This document shows positions 9,254 through 17,745 of a stretch of 35,946 bases of DNA, one piece after another (position 1 is the stretch's first letter; each line of letters opens with the position of its first letter). This DNA is from Bdellovibrionota bacterium (lineage in GTDB: Bacteria > Bdellovibrionota > UBA1018 > CAUJDS01). The stretch spans positions 1 through 35,946 of the forward strand of contig CAUJDS010000073.1 in the NCBI GenBank assembly GCA_963169695.1. Reading direction: 5' to 3'. The notes below the pieces were generated by a model. It saw nothing but the letters and a program-made list of their open reading frames with translations. It ran no database searches and was not told the origin of the DNA. Made by a program: the position numbers and the translations under genes.

Positions 9254-9265
9254 GACTGACGCGCA

Positions 9266-10777
9266 TTAGGGTGAATCCATCCATCGTGAAAAATCAAGAA
9301 GCATGCGGTCGTAGCGTGAGGGGTCCACATGGTAGCGATCCGCCTTTTGAAAAAGCTTACCTTTGAAGTCCGGGTTTTGTGCATAGCTGCGCATGCGATC
9401 AAACTGTGAAGCCGAAGGCCGTCCCATTGATCTTGCCTGATAGTAGGATCCAATGGCTCGAGCTTGCGCTGCAAAGGTTGGCCATACTCCTTTTGGCACA
9501 ATGACTTCCGTCATAAACGCTAGGCCCGTCTCACGGGGGTGAAAGATATGAAAAGGCATGGTGAAGTCCGGATCTTCTAATCTTACTAAGTCGCGATCTA
9601 GATAAGGCACTTGCCTCGTATATCCTGTTGCAAATACGACTGCGTCCACTGGAAGGGGAGGATTTAAGGCACCTTCAAAGTTTGCCTGGCCGTCCGAGAA
9701 ACCGATGACGTTGGGTCTCAGCACAATGCTTCCCTTTCTCAATGCTTCGACATAGCCACGATCCGAAACCGGCAAACGCTCCATGAGTCGATGGTTGGGT
9801 TCACGAAATCCCAATTTCTTTGGCTCACCAATCAACTTGCGCTGAAGGCGCGAGAAAAAGCCCATTTGAAGCGAGTACGGTATCCATCGCAAGATCCACT
9901 CGGGAGTCTTTGCAAAGTACTCATCGGCGGGTGTTTTGCCGATGTAGAGCGGAACAATATAGGGAGTGCTTCGGTAGGAATGATAAACTTGCCTTGCGAT
10001 TCCACTCAAAGCAGCAGCCAGTTCTAGCGCCGAGTTTCCAGCTCCTTGAACAAGCACCACTTTGTCGCGAAAGGCTTCAAAGTCCTGACAATCAGCCGAA
10101 TGAAGTGCGAGCAGTCCCTGGGTCTTTGCCTGGTCCATCAAATCTTGTGAAAAGCGCCGAGCATCCTTTTGAAACGCACCATTTGCAGAGATAATGCCGT
10201 CAAAATGCTCCTGGTAAGTTTTGTCCCTGCTGGCGTCGTAGAGAGTTACTTCCCATTTTCCAAACAAGTCTTTACTTGCTGCTATTACCTTGGACTGAAA
10301 TCGGGTGTTTGCTCTCAGACCATGTCGCTTCGCAAATTCAAAGAGGTACCTATGAGCGTCCGCTTGGGTAGGATAATCCGGAAATGAATCCGGCATTCTT
10401 CGATCGAGAAAAGTAGTCGCCTTAGATGAATTGGTGGCAAGCCCTGGATAAGCCGGGCTATCAGGATTGTCAGGGTTCCAAACCCCTCCATAATCCTTGC
10501 TTCGCTCGACGAGTACAAAAGGCAGCCCTCGTTGCCGAAATTCTGCCGCAACTGCTAGCCCGCCCGGTCCTCCTCCAACGATGAGGTAGTTCCCAGGTCT
10601 TGGCGCCGCGTAGCCGGTGGGTCTATCGGAGGGGGACGACTGCATTAGCCACTGCTTAAAGTTCTGCGGAACACTACGTGGCCCAAAGCTAGATGGACAA
10701 GCGTCCTTGTCGCCAGAAATAGCGAGAAGCATTGGACAGGTGCAGAAAAGTAGCAGGAAAGAGAAGAGTCGTTTCAT
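9266..10777 (-). CDS. Flavin-containing monooxygenase-like oxidoreductase with signal peptide
   Basis: A 503-residue FAD/NAD(P)H oxidoreductase of the flavin monooxygenase group. It shows an FAD-binding GGGPGG at 68-73, a GAGNSALE nucleotide-binding motif at 245-252 (the GxGxSxxE type), ISANGAF near 196 in the place of the FMO fingerprint, and ATGY at 383-386. Unusually, it begins with a Sec-like signal peptide (MKRLFSFLLLFCTC, then LLA), followed by CPSSFGPR at 27-34. No twin-arginine is seen. The ATG at 10777 was chosen over one at 10819 because it gives the normal signal peptide. Substrate unknown. Located immediately upstream of epmC on the same strand. Confidence 0.8.
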   Translation of the reverse strand: MKRLFSFLLLFCTCPMLLAISGDKDACPSSFGPRSVPQNFKQWLMQSSPSDRPTGYAAPRPGNYLIVGGGPGGLAVAAEFRQRGLPFVLVERSKDYGGVWNPDNPDSPAYPGLATNSSKATTFLDRRMPDSFPDYPTQADAHRYLFEFAKRHGLRANTRFQSKVIAASKDLFGKWEVTLYDASRDKTYQEHFDGIISANGAFQKDARRFSQDLMDQAKTQGLLALHSADCQDFEAFRDKVVLVQGAGNSALELAAALSGIARQVYHSYRSTPYIVPLYIGKTPADEYFAKTPEWILRWIPYSLQMGFFSRLQRKLIGEPKKLGFREPNHRLMERLPVSDRGYVEALRKGSIVLRPNVIGFSDGQANFEGALNPPLPVDAVVFATGYTRQVPYLDRDLVRLEDPDFTMPFHIFHPRETGLAFMTEVIVPKGVWPTFAAQARAIGSYYQARSMGRPSASQFDRMRSYAQNPDFKGKLFQKADRYHVDPSRYDRMLLDFSRWMDSP

Positions 10778-10895
10778 AGGGTTCGATCCAGCTTTAATCA
10801 AAGGCATCTCGGGTGACAAGTCGAATCGGCCCTAAGATAGCGTAGATTGACAAGACAGCCTGATTTGATCAAGCTAATGCCCTGGAGGAAGCAAG

Positions 10896-11276
10896 ATGCT
10901 GGCAAATTTTATTACTGTCGGGCTTGGGGGGTTCTTGGGATCGATGGCCCGCTATGCAGTCTACCTTGGAGAAAAGCGATGGCTTGCCAGTTCTTTTCCG
11001 CTTGGAACACTGACGGTTAATTGCTTGGGGTGCTTCCTTGCAGGGCTTGCTTCTGCCTATGCGGAGCGTTTATTGCCAGGGCAGAGATCATTTGTGCTCT
11101 TTGCCTCGGTGGGGTTTTTGGGCGCTTTTACTACTTTTTCTGCCTTCGGAGTGGAGACCTTAGGAATGCTACGAGAGTCTGGTTCTGAAATGGTATTTCT
11201 TAATATTTCATTGAATGTGGGCATGGGTATCGGTGCGGTTTGGCTTGGCAGAACAGCGTGGGCAAGCTTTGTGTAA
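10896..11276 (+). CDS. crcB: Fluoride ion channel CrcB/Fluc
   Basis: Dual-topology membrane protein that lets fluoride out of the cell. At 126 residues and four helices it is the standard size. Family motifs are GGFLGSMARY (11-20), GTLTVNCLG (37-45, with the key Asn) and GFLGAFTTFSAF (73-84, holding the phenylalanines of the fluoride path and the Thr-Thr). A good GGAGGA lies 6-7 bp before ATG. No fluoride riboswitch was found in the 76 bp upstream, so control by fluoride is not shown. It ends 14 bp before the convergent repeat lipoprotein. Confidence 0.93.
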   Translation: MLANFITVGLGGFLGSMARYAVYLGEKRWLASSFPLGTLTVNCLGCFLAGLASAYAERLLPGQRSFVLFASVGFLGAFTTFSAFGVETLGMLRESGSEMVFLNISLNVGMGIGAVWLGRTAWASFV

Positions 11277-11290
11277 TAGGAGTGGCCTTT

Positions 11291-13630
11291 TTATTTTACT
11301 TCAGTGGCGATTCCCAATTTCAAAAGGTCTACGACTACTTCCTTGTAATTGTAATACACGTGACCGAATCTTGGCTGGGCGATTCCAGGCAAATCTTTCA
11401 GATCATTTTTGATCGCTTTTTCGGCATTGCCATCGGCCACCAGATAGGCCATCTCAGTTAAATTCACTGACGAAAGTTGATATTTCCCGGGTTTGTGGTG
11501 AACAGGTATTTTTTCGTAGACCCGATATATTTTCTTTCCATCCTCAAGCGAGGGGTTGGGTTTGGCCATGGCAATTTTTTTTGAATTATTGGAATCCAGG
11601 AACCAAACGTCAATTTCCAGGTGATGATTCAATTCTTCCTCGACTCCCGAAACGGGAAAGGTAAATTCAATCCACTCATCCAAAGGATTATTATCGTACC
11701 GGGATTTACGAAATTCAGCAGGAAGATCTGTTCCTTTTACCTGTCTCATGCCGATTGCCTTGGTATCAACTTCAGGGAACGTGAGGTCGGGCTCGCTAGG
11801 GTGGATGTCAAACGACAAGCCTGGCATGTCACTAAGATCAGCGGAGTAGGCAGCGCTGTTCTTAGTGGCTGTTTCATTGAGATGTAAGTCCAGCGTGGCA
11901 AGAGTCACTGTGTCGTTTTGGAAGTGCTTTGGAAAGACTAAATGAGTAATAATGCTTGGATCACCGGGACGCGATTCAAACATAGAGTCTTTGACTTGAA
12001 AATTTATAGTCTTGTTTCCTTTTTTTAACTCGGCGTTGATGTAGAGCACATTGAGATCCTGGGGATGAGTAGTAGGGATTTCAACGTGGTAAGCTAGTTC
12101 TGATATGCCCGCTATCTGTTCTTCTGCGATAGTGATGCGATTGAGGATAGCATGGGCCTGGATGTTGTGAAAAGGAGGGCGCTCGTTTTGCCGTAACTTT
12201 GATCCATGCAAGTCAGCCAAAGCCGCGTCCTGTTCCTCGATGCTTGCATAGTGCTGATTTCCAGCAAGGTCTGAGAAGGAATAGAAACTAGCCCTATAAG
12301 TGCTTTCAAAAAGCTTATTCCTTTGAATGCGATCGGTGTGGTGATAGGAACCACTTTCTTGATTTGCAAGGTCTTTGTCACTAAAATTCAAATATAGAGC
12401 TGAATCGTCAACGGTTCGATTGCTAAGGCCTTGCTCACTTGCCCTGAGCATAAAGGAAATTTTGCCAATGCCAGAAATGTCGTCCCGCAATCCAGAAAGG
12501 GTCGCAGTGACGAACACATAATTTGAATCCTTCTCGTCAATCTCACTTGTGATGACGAGAGCGTCTTTGAGGGGGGTTTCGAGGTAGGGCGGCTTCACAT
12601 CTGAGGCAATGGCGGCAGCCCTTTCCTCAGCAGCACGCTTCTCTTCAGCAATTCGGTTTTCCTCAGCGATGCGTTTCTCGTTAGCGGCGACTTTTTCTTC
12701 GAGGGAGCGGTAGCCGTTTGCAAATTTATTGGCCATCGAGAGGTAGGCCGCGTTGACTCGCTTTTTGTCAGCGGCTTTTTGATCGGCGATGCGTTTCTCG
12801 TTAGCGGCGACTTTTTCTTCGAGGGAGCGGTAGCCGTTTGCAAATTTATTGGCCATCGAGAGGTAGGCTGCGCTGACTCGTTTTTTGTCAGCGGCTTTTT
12901 GCTTGGCGATGCGCCATTCATTGTATTCAACTTTTTTGGCGAGGGAATGGTAACCGTCTGCTACCTTGTCGGCAATGGAGAGGTACGCTGCTTTGACTCG
13001 TCTTTTGTCAGCAGCTTTTTGATCGGCGATGCGCTTCTCTTCGTCTACCTTTGCCTGAATCTGTCCTTTGATGGCGGTCAAGCGTGGGTATTGTTTCGTC
13101 CAAAGATGAACCAGTTGCAAATTGTCGGTTCCAGTAAAATTCTTGGCCGTTGCGAAGGTATAGCCGTAGGGGTTTATGGCCTCGTATTGAGTAGCATTGC
13201 CTCGCTCGGAGAGTAAAAGACCTGGAGTTTGACCCTCGTTGCCTAAGGGAAGCAAAGACTTGCCTTGAGCAACGTCGAGGGTAGTGAATTTGAGAGTACC
13301 CGCATCGCTGACAGCATAGAGCTCGACGGCAGAATTTTTGCAAATGGGGATGAGGCGGCTCTGATCTGAATCTGAGAGAGTGAGAACGAGGTCGGTGACT
13401 TCGCAAGTGTCGCCGGTTGCGTCGAGGTAGTTGAAGGCTGTGACCTTGACGATGTAAGAGGCGGGTGCTTCGTTGCGAGGCCTAACGACTCTCTTAGGAG
13501 TCTCAATGACGGCTTCTTTGGGTGAGGAGCTCGGAGGAGTTTGGGGAGTAGAACCGGAGCGGGGCTTGGGGGAAGAATCGCAAGCCGAGAGCGCCAAGAC
13601 AGAGAGAAGAAGTAGGCTGAACCGATTCAT
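11291..13630 (-). CDS. Large lipoprotein with three 40-residue coiled-coil-like repeats
   Basis: A 779-residue protein with lipoprotein signal (MNRFSLLLLSVLALSAC, lipobox LSAC) and a Pro/Ser-rich linker, an N-terminal domain to about residue 175, then three tandem 40-residue repeats rich in Ala, Lys and Glu (each with KKRV.AAYLSMANKFANGY-like text) and an Ala/Glu/Arg run (EENRIAEEKRAAEERAAA). The repeats read as helical, probably coiled coil. The C-terminal 430 residues are beta-rich, with four or more domain-like blocks; phrases such as ISGIGKISFMLRA and LAGNQHY recall Ig-like or cadherin-like surface modules. ATG 13630 has GAGG about 7 bp upstream. Cell-surface or periplasmic role likely; function unknown. 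Confidence 0.75.
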   Translation of the reverse strand: MNRFSLLLLSVLALSACDSSPKPRSGSTPQTPPSSSPKEAVIETPKRVVRPRNEAPASYIVKVTAFNYLDATGDTCEVTDLVLTLSDSDQSRLIPICKNSAVELYAVSDAGTLKFTTLDVAQGKSLLPLGNEGQTPGLLLSERGNATQYEAINPYGYTFATAKNFTGTDNLQLVHLWTKQYPRLTAIKGQIQAKVDEEKRIADQKAADKRRVKAAYLSIADKVADGYHSLAKKVEYNEWRIAKQKAADKKRVSAAYLSMANKFANGYRSLEEKVAANEKRIADQKAADKKRVNAAYLSMANKFANGYRSLEEKVAANEKRIAEENRIAEEKRAAEERAAAIASDVKPPYLETPLKDALVITSEIDEKDSNYVFVTATLSGLRDDISGIGKISFMLRASEQGLSNRTVDDSALYLNFSDKDLANQESGSYHHTDRIQRNKLFESTYRASFYSFSDLAGNQHYASIEEQDAALADLHGSKLRQNERPPFHNIQAHAILNRITIAEEQIAGISELAYHVEIPTTHPQDLNVLYINAELKKGNKTINFQVKDSMFESRPGDPSIITHLVFPKHFQNDTVTLATLDLHLNETATKNSAAYSADLSDMPGLSFDIHPSEPDLTFPEVDTKAIGMRQVKGTDLPAEFRKSRYDNNPLDEWIEFTFPVSGVEEELNHHLEIDVWFLDSNNSKKIAMAKPNPSLEDGKKIYRVYEKIPVHHKPGKYQLSSVNLTEMAYLVADGNAEKAIKNDLKDLPGIAQPRFGHVYYNYKEVVVDLLKLGIATEVK
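12668..13027 (-). repeat. Three in-phase 120-bp tandem repeats
   Basis: Units at 12668-12787, 12788-12907 and 12908-13027, each exactly 120 bp, so each encodes 40 residues without shifting the frame. The first two are near-identical: their first 81 bases match exactly, with only a few later differences. The third is more diverged. A partial fourth unit begins at 13028. They lie inside the large lipoprotein gene and would be expected to vary in number by slippage or recombination. Confidence 0.95.
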
Positions 13631-13733
13631 GGGGTACCTCGAGTTCTGCAAGGTTTACGATGAAGTAGCTCATTGTGTCAAACTCTATGATAGTCCACTG
13701 GGTCTGACCTGTGATAACGAAGGGACTGATTAG

Positions 13734-14882
13734 GTGGAAAAAGTGGAACTGAAAAAAAGTAAAACAGTCTTGGGTCTGATGCTCCTCTTGTTGATTTTGG
13801 GTATGTCACAGGTCGTATCTGCTCACGAGGAGAACTCTCCTGAGAGCGATCCTTGTCCAGGAGCCTTTGGGCCTAGGGGTGGTGAACATGATTTTTCGAT
13901 TTTGAAGGCAGCCGTATCGGAAGCAAGTCCTTCTATTGAGGAGCTCGATTGGAGGCCTCAGTTAGAAGATGCAAAAGCGAAGTTGAGAGCAGCCAATTTG
14001 GCGCGGTTGCGCAGAGATTTAATGAAGAAAGCGGGAGTGATCTGGAGTGGCCGTCGCCAAAGGGAAGAATTGGAGCTAGCGGGCGAACCGGTTGTAGATT
14101 TCAAAGTTTCGGATGGCAGTAAAAATCACCTCTACCTTGGTCCCACTCAAGATGCTTTTGTCTCCCTTCTTCGAGCTGAGGAAGTAGCTCAGACCAAAGC
14201 AGCTCCTCTGCGGGATAGGGCTTCCTTAAGGGCTGAAATTCAACGCCTGATGCAACTGGTAGAAAAAGTGCAGGGATCACGAATCGAAAGCCTGTTAGCC
14301 CTGAAGGTTGTATTGAGAGAGGTCAATTTGTATCGCGACTCGCTTCATGAGCATCAGGAAGTGGGAGAAGTGGGGGAGGAGGACCCTTCGGCTTTGGGTG
14401 TCTTGAGCCCAGACGTAGTATACAAGTCGCGTCCATCTGACAACGGTACGGTCTTTCAACTTCATGCGCAACATTTCGACATTGAAGTCTATCCAAAGAA
14501 GAGTGCTAGGTCTGGGCTAAAGGGCTATGAAACCTTTATTAAATGGAATATTCGAGGGTTAGTTTTTTCTACTTCGGGATTGGATGTTGCGCAGAGAGGT
14601 GGACCTGATCTTGATGAAGCCTATGCCACCATATCGAATGGCCCAGCTCCGCCGGAGGTTTTTTGGGATTTTTGGATTGAACTCGCGCTAAGTCATCTCA
14701 ATGAAACTCAGCTTAGGTTAGGTCAAGATTTTGAAAACCTCCAGGCATTGATGGGTGATCTTCAGTTAATGGCGTGGCCAAATAGGTCTCGAGGGCGGAT
14801 CTTGAATGCTTTGAGGGGATGCCTTGGGAGCGGGGACTCAGCTGACACTATCCGAGAGCTCCCCGAAGAAGAGCTAGAGTAA
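13734..14882 (+). CDS. Exported protein of unknown function with CPxxFGPR motif
   Basis: A 382-residue protein with a signal peptide (KKSKTVLGLMLLLLILGMSQVVSA, cleavage after VSA30). Right after it comes an acidic stretch and CPGAFGPR at 41-48, nearly the same motif as in the exported monooxygenase at 27-34. The rest is mostly helical and charged, with an Arg/Glu-rich segment (about 75-200) that may form a coiled coil, and a C-terminal part with two WDFW-like aromatic patches. No catalytic motif recognised. GTG start at 13734 (a second in-frame GTG at 13743). It is divergent from the repeat lipoprotein and convergent with the lipase-like gene, 1 bp apart. Confidence 0.68.
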   Translation: MEKVELKKSKTVLGLMLLLLILGMSQVVSAHEENSPESDPCPGAFGPRGGEHDFSILKAAVSEASPSIEELDWRPQLEDAKAKLRAANLARLRRDLMKKAGVIWSGRRQREELELAGEPVVDFKVSDGSKNHLYLGPTQDAFVSLLRAEEVAQTKAAPLRDRASLRAEIQRLMQLVEKVQGSRIESLLALKVVLREVNLYRDSLHEHQEVGEVGEEDPSALGVLSPDVVYKSRPSDNGTVFQLHAQHFDIEVYPKKSARSGLKGYETFIKWNIRGLVFSTSGLDVAQRGGPDLDEAYATISNGPAPPEVFWDFWIELALSHLNETQLRLGQDFENLQALMGDLQLMAWPNRSRGRILNALRGCLGSGDSADTIRELPEEELE

Positions 14883-14883
14883 G

Positions 14884-15936
14884 TTACGGACGTCTTCCGT
14901 GGCTCCACTTCTTATCAGAGACAAGCAGCGTGAGCATTGCCTTGACGATGGCTACACGGTCGTAGTGAGGATTGGGCTCGTGGGTGATGGGGTTTCGGTT
15001 CATGACAGGCATAGCATGATCCACTCCTGCTTCGTGAACGGCGATCGCGGAAGGTACAAGTTCTACTGGGAGCCTTGAGCTGGGCAATGTGACAAGTCCA
15101 TCGTTGTGTTGGGATCCTCTTTCTGCCGCAAGTCCGTATGGCGAAAAATCTATTCCCAATCTAGCAGCCATCCACTTCCATGGGAGGAGTGGCCGATTCA
15201 AAAAAGACGATATCGGTTTGCCGTCGGCATCAAGGATGCTGGATCCATAGGTGTAAAAGGGCATTCGCCGAGCGAGTGCTTCGATCTCCGCCGCATGGGC
15301 CACAATATACGCTTCTGAGTTTTTAGTAGTCAGGTCCAACAAAGACCGTGGATTGCCGCGTAGGATTCGAATCAGGGTACGAAGCGACCATTGCACGACA
15401 GGCTTTCTGCTGGTGAGCCAATCGACTAAAACAGAACCGAGGTAGGGTGACTGAAAGGATGCATTGCCTAGTACCAAATTCGACACGTCCGGTGATTGAA
15501 TCAAGCCATGCAGACTCACCAGTCCACCATTGCTATGACTTAGGATGATGAAACGCTCACGCGTACTCTTTGCTTTTCGTAAGTATGCGGTGAGAAAAGC
15601 GCCGTTATCATCGGTTGTTCTCTCGGAGTCCCAGCGCCTTCCGGTGACTTGCAAGTCAGGGGCGTATACAGCGTGAATGCCTAATTCAGTGAGGGAAGCG
15701 ATGGCTTCATCGAAGTAGGGGCCTAGGGATTTGAGGGGATCTGCAAGGTATCCAGGCACGAAAATAACGGTGATTCTTTCGACTCGGAGGAGGTGCATCG
15801 CCTCTTGCTGAAGGAATAGGTCTTGCGTTGCATCGAAGAGCAAAGAGCAGCGTTCGAGCGGGATTTCAGCAAGACTGAAGCGTGGGGCTGAAACAGGTAG
15901 AAAAATGAAAAAGAGGGCGACCAACCGTCGAAACAT
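14884..15936 (-). CDS. Exported alpha/beta hydrolase, lipase-like
   Basis: A 350-residue enzyme with signal peptide (MFRRLVALFFIFLPVSA). The alpha/beta hydrolase fold is supported by the oxyanion segment ITVIFVPGYLADP (54-66) and the nucleophile elbow LSHSNGG (132-138; Ser135 in the GxSxG place, here with His for the first Gly). A later HNDGLV could supply the acid and HEAGVDHAM the histidine, as in triacylglycerol lipases and esterases. Substrate is not certain. It ends 1 bp after the convergent 13734 gene and lies downstream of the phosphatase-family gene on the same strand with a 127-bp gap. Confidence 0.75.
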   Translation of the reverse strand: MFRRLVALFFIFLPVSAPRFSLAEIPLERCSLLFDATQDLFLQQEAMHLLRVERITVIFVPGYLADPLKSLGPYFDEAIASLTELGIHAVYAPDLQVTGRRWDSERTTDDNGAFLTAYLRKAKSTRERFIILSHSNGGLVSLHGLIQSPDVSNLVLGNASFQSPYLGSVLVDWLTSRKPVVQWSLRTLIRILRGNPRSLLDLTTKNSEAYIVAHAAEIEALARRMPFYTYGSSILDADGKPISSFLNRPLLPWKWMAARLGIDFSPYGLAAERGSQHNDGLVTLPSSRLPVELVPSAIAVHEAGVDHAMPVMNRNPITHEPNPHYDRVAIVKAMLTLLVSDKKWSHGRRP

Positions 15937-16063
15937 CCAGTGGATTTATCAGGTCGATGTCAGCCCCGCACGGAGTATTTTATTTGAGGGGAGTATTTCT
16001 TCCGCCGACATAGCAAGCATCTGCAAGTCGAGAAATTTGCCCGGGATTATCCTCAGCCAAAGA

Positions 16064-17116
16064 CTACGGTCTCAGAAACTCCAATGCAGCTTTGCGCTGG
16101 GTCCAGGCTGTAGGACTGGTAAACCAACAGAATTTGCTAAACTCAACTTTTTCAAAATAGGTGCGCAACTGAGCGATCTCTCCGTCAAGAGGTTTCGATT
16201 CAGGAAGTCGTCCGATGTTCTTTTCGAATCGGAGTGTTGCAGCGACTGCCCTGTGATCGGAAAGCAGAGGCTTGGCATCAGGGAGAATGTCGGCCCGCTC
16301 CACTTGCACACTTTTCGGCTTAACCCAAATGTAATCTAGGATTCCCTCACCGGGAGAGTCTTGCGCTTTGACAAAGGCATTGTCTGGACAAAAAGTGCAA
16401 AAGGATTTCCAGTCTTTGCGCTTCGCCGTTCTGAAGGCGTCTTGGAGACCTATGATACGCTCAAAAAAGGGATATTCCTCGGATTTTTGGTTCATATTGA
16501 AGTCGCCGGCCACAATCAGAGGCAAATTCGGATCCTGACGGTCGAGTAGTTTGCGAAGTTTCAGTAAGATCAGCTTGCGCTCCGGCGTAATCTGATCGGA
16601 AGGCAATGCAAACCCCTGAACATCTTGCCACCGCGCCAATTGATGCATGGTAACCACTCGAATACGTTTAGTGGGCAGGGTAATGGTTGCAGTTGCCACT
16701 CCAATAATTACTCGCGCAACCAATCGCTTGCAGTCGTGATAATTGGACCCCTGCCATTCGAAAGGATCGAAACCGAAATCTGAAATCGGATACTTGGAGA
16801 AAATGGCGAGCCCCGAAGTAGCGTCGGGTGTTGCCGCATAAGCATGGCCGCTCTCTTTTCGAATGACTTCAAAATCCCTAGGCGAGAATACCTCCTGAAG
16901 GAAAACAAGATCCGAAGCTTGAGCCTTAAGCCAGTGGCCAATGAGCGGTGCACGTTCATGGGGATGATCTTCCTCAGCCAAGATGCAACCCGGACCAACA
17001 CAAACCAGGCCCGTATTAAAGGTCATGACTTTGATGGGTTGTTCTGAATTTACCGCCCAAGCAGAGAGACTGAAAATCCGACCGATTGTTGCTACCAAAA
17101 GTAAAATGCTTATCAT
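16064..17116 (-). CDS. Exported endonuclease/exonuclease/phosphatase-family enzyme
   Basis: A 350-residue protein with an N-terminal hydrophobic signal (MISILLLVATIGRIFSLSAWA). It has the full motif set of the metal-dependent EEP superfamily: KVMTFNT at 29-35, VFLQEV, GLAIFSKYPI, LIVAGDFNMN, LDYIWV and LSDHRAV, in that order. The superfamily includes DNase I-like nucleases, inositol phosphatases and bacterial sphingomyelinases; export and the GLAIFSKYPI text favour a secreted phosphodiesterase, but the substrate cannot be told. ATG 17116 has GGAGGG upstream and yields the signal; a longer frame to 17215 is less likely. It is the last chromosomal gene before the hairpin region. Confidence 0.82.
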   Translation of the reverse strand: MISILLLVATIGRIFSLSAWAVNSEQPIKVMTFNTGLVCVGPGCILAEEDHPHERAPLIGHWLKAQASDLVFLQEVFSPRDFEVIRKESGHAYAATPDATSGLAIFSKYPISDFGFDPFEWQGSNYHDCKRLVARVIIGVATATITLPTKRIRVVTMHQLARWQDVQGFALPSDQITPERKLILLKLRKLLDRQDPNLPLIVAGDFNMNQKSEEYPFFERIIGLQDAFRTAKRKDWKSFCTFCPDNAFVKAQDSPGEGILDYIWVKPKSVQVERADILPDAKPLLSDHRAVAATLRFEKNIGRLPESKPLDGEIAQLRTYFEKVEFSKFCWFTSPTAWTQRKAALEFLRP

Positions 17117-17376
17117 AAGGCCCTCCAAGTAACCCAGACGGTGTGCGGCGGCAATTTTTCTGGTAACTTCAGCGCTTCTCCAGGCCCAAAGATCTAAATA
17201 AACGCGACAAGGCAACTTCCTTGGTAGGAGCAGTCCTAGTGGCCCAAAATGCAGCCGAGAAGTCGACCATTGCCCCTACCTAGAGTTTCTGCTTTTTGAA
17301 AATTCGAATTTTGATTTCTGAAATCAGAAATTTTGCTCATTTGTCCCCTTTTGCTTGCTCTCCTGTCGTCCTCGCT

Positions 17377-17745
17377 CATTTTGGCTTCGTGCCAAAATGG
17401 CCTGCACCGCAGGCACGCTGCGGTCGAGATTTTTGACATCCGTCAAAAATGGTGCCGAGGGCCGGACTTGAGCGACTTCAGTCGTTCGCTCGTGCTCACT
17501 CCTTGCGTCGCCAGCTACGTTGCTAGAAAAGTCTTCCGGACTTTTCTCCCTGCGCTAGATCGCTGTCGCGATCCATCGCAGGTCGCTCCTACGCGTTCAA
17601 GTCCGTCGCTACAAACACAAAGAGGGACGTAAATTGTGAGACAGGTCCGTAGTTCACACAACTGCTCGCTTGTTTTGCCATCCAGGCAAAACAGCCATGC
17701 ACAGCATGGCCGCTGCGCTATTGCAAAATGGACTCCTGTCCATTT
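17377..17745. repeat. Cluster of at least nine perfect stem-loops
   Basis: Hairpins with fully paired stems lie at 17377-17399 (9-bp stem, loop TTCGT), 17407-17423 (6), 17429-17450 (9, loop ATCC), 17470-17491 (6 outer pairs), 17526-17546 (8, loop TTCCG), 17558-17573 (6, loop TGTC), 17672-17692 (8, loop ATCCA), 17694-17710 (7, loop ACA) and 17726-17745 (8, loop TCCT). Stems differ in sequence, so this is not one repeat copied; most loops are 4-5 bases and pyrimidine-rich. The third hairpin ends at the first base of the 125-bp repeat. No T-run follows any of them, so they are not ordinary terminators. Confidence 0.85.
17450..17574 (+). repeat. Left copy of 125-bp direct repeat (probable attL)
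   Basis: Bases 17450-17574 match 35822-35946 without a mismatch; the bases just left of each copy differ (A and G). The match runs to the window edge, so 125 bp is a lower bound. The first 23 bases, read on the minus strand, are CTCAAGTCCGGCCCTCGGCACCA, which resembles the 3' end (T-loop, T-stem, acceptor, CCA) of a leucine tRNA; the rest of a tRNA is not present. I take it as the left junction of the mobile element. Confidence 0.8.

Noticed and set aside
10820-10895. Fluoride riboswitch upstream of crcB
   Set aside because: Neither the conserved loop sequences nor the pseudoknot can be found in the 76 bases.
12595-12930. Alternative minus-strand frame within the lipoprotein repeats
   Set aside because: It arises from the repeated DNA and overlaps the clear lipoprotein frame.
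17333-17632. Plus-strand frame through the hairpin cluster
   Set aside because: Its composition is dictated by palindromes; it has no start signal. Only its last 60 codons matter, as the tail of the recombinase in the right copy.
17377-17745. CRISPR array
   Set aside because: The palindromes differ in sequence and have no regular spacing or repeated unit.
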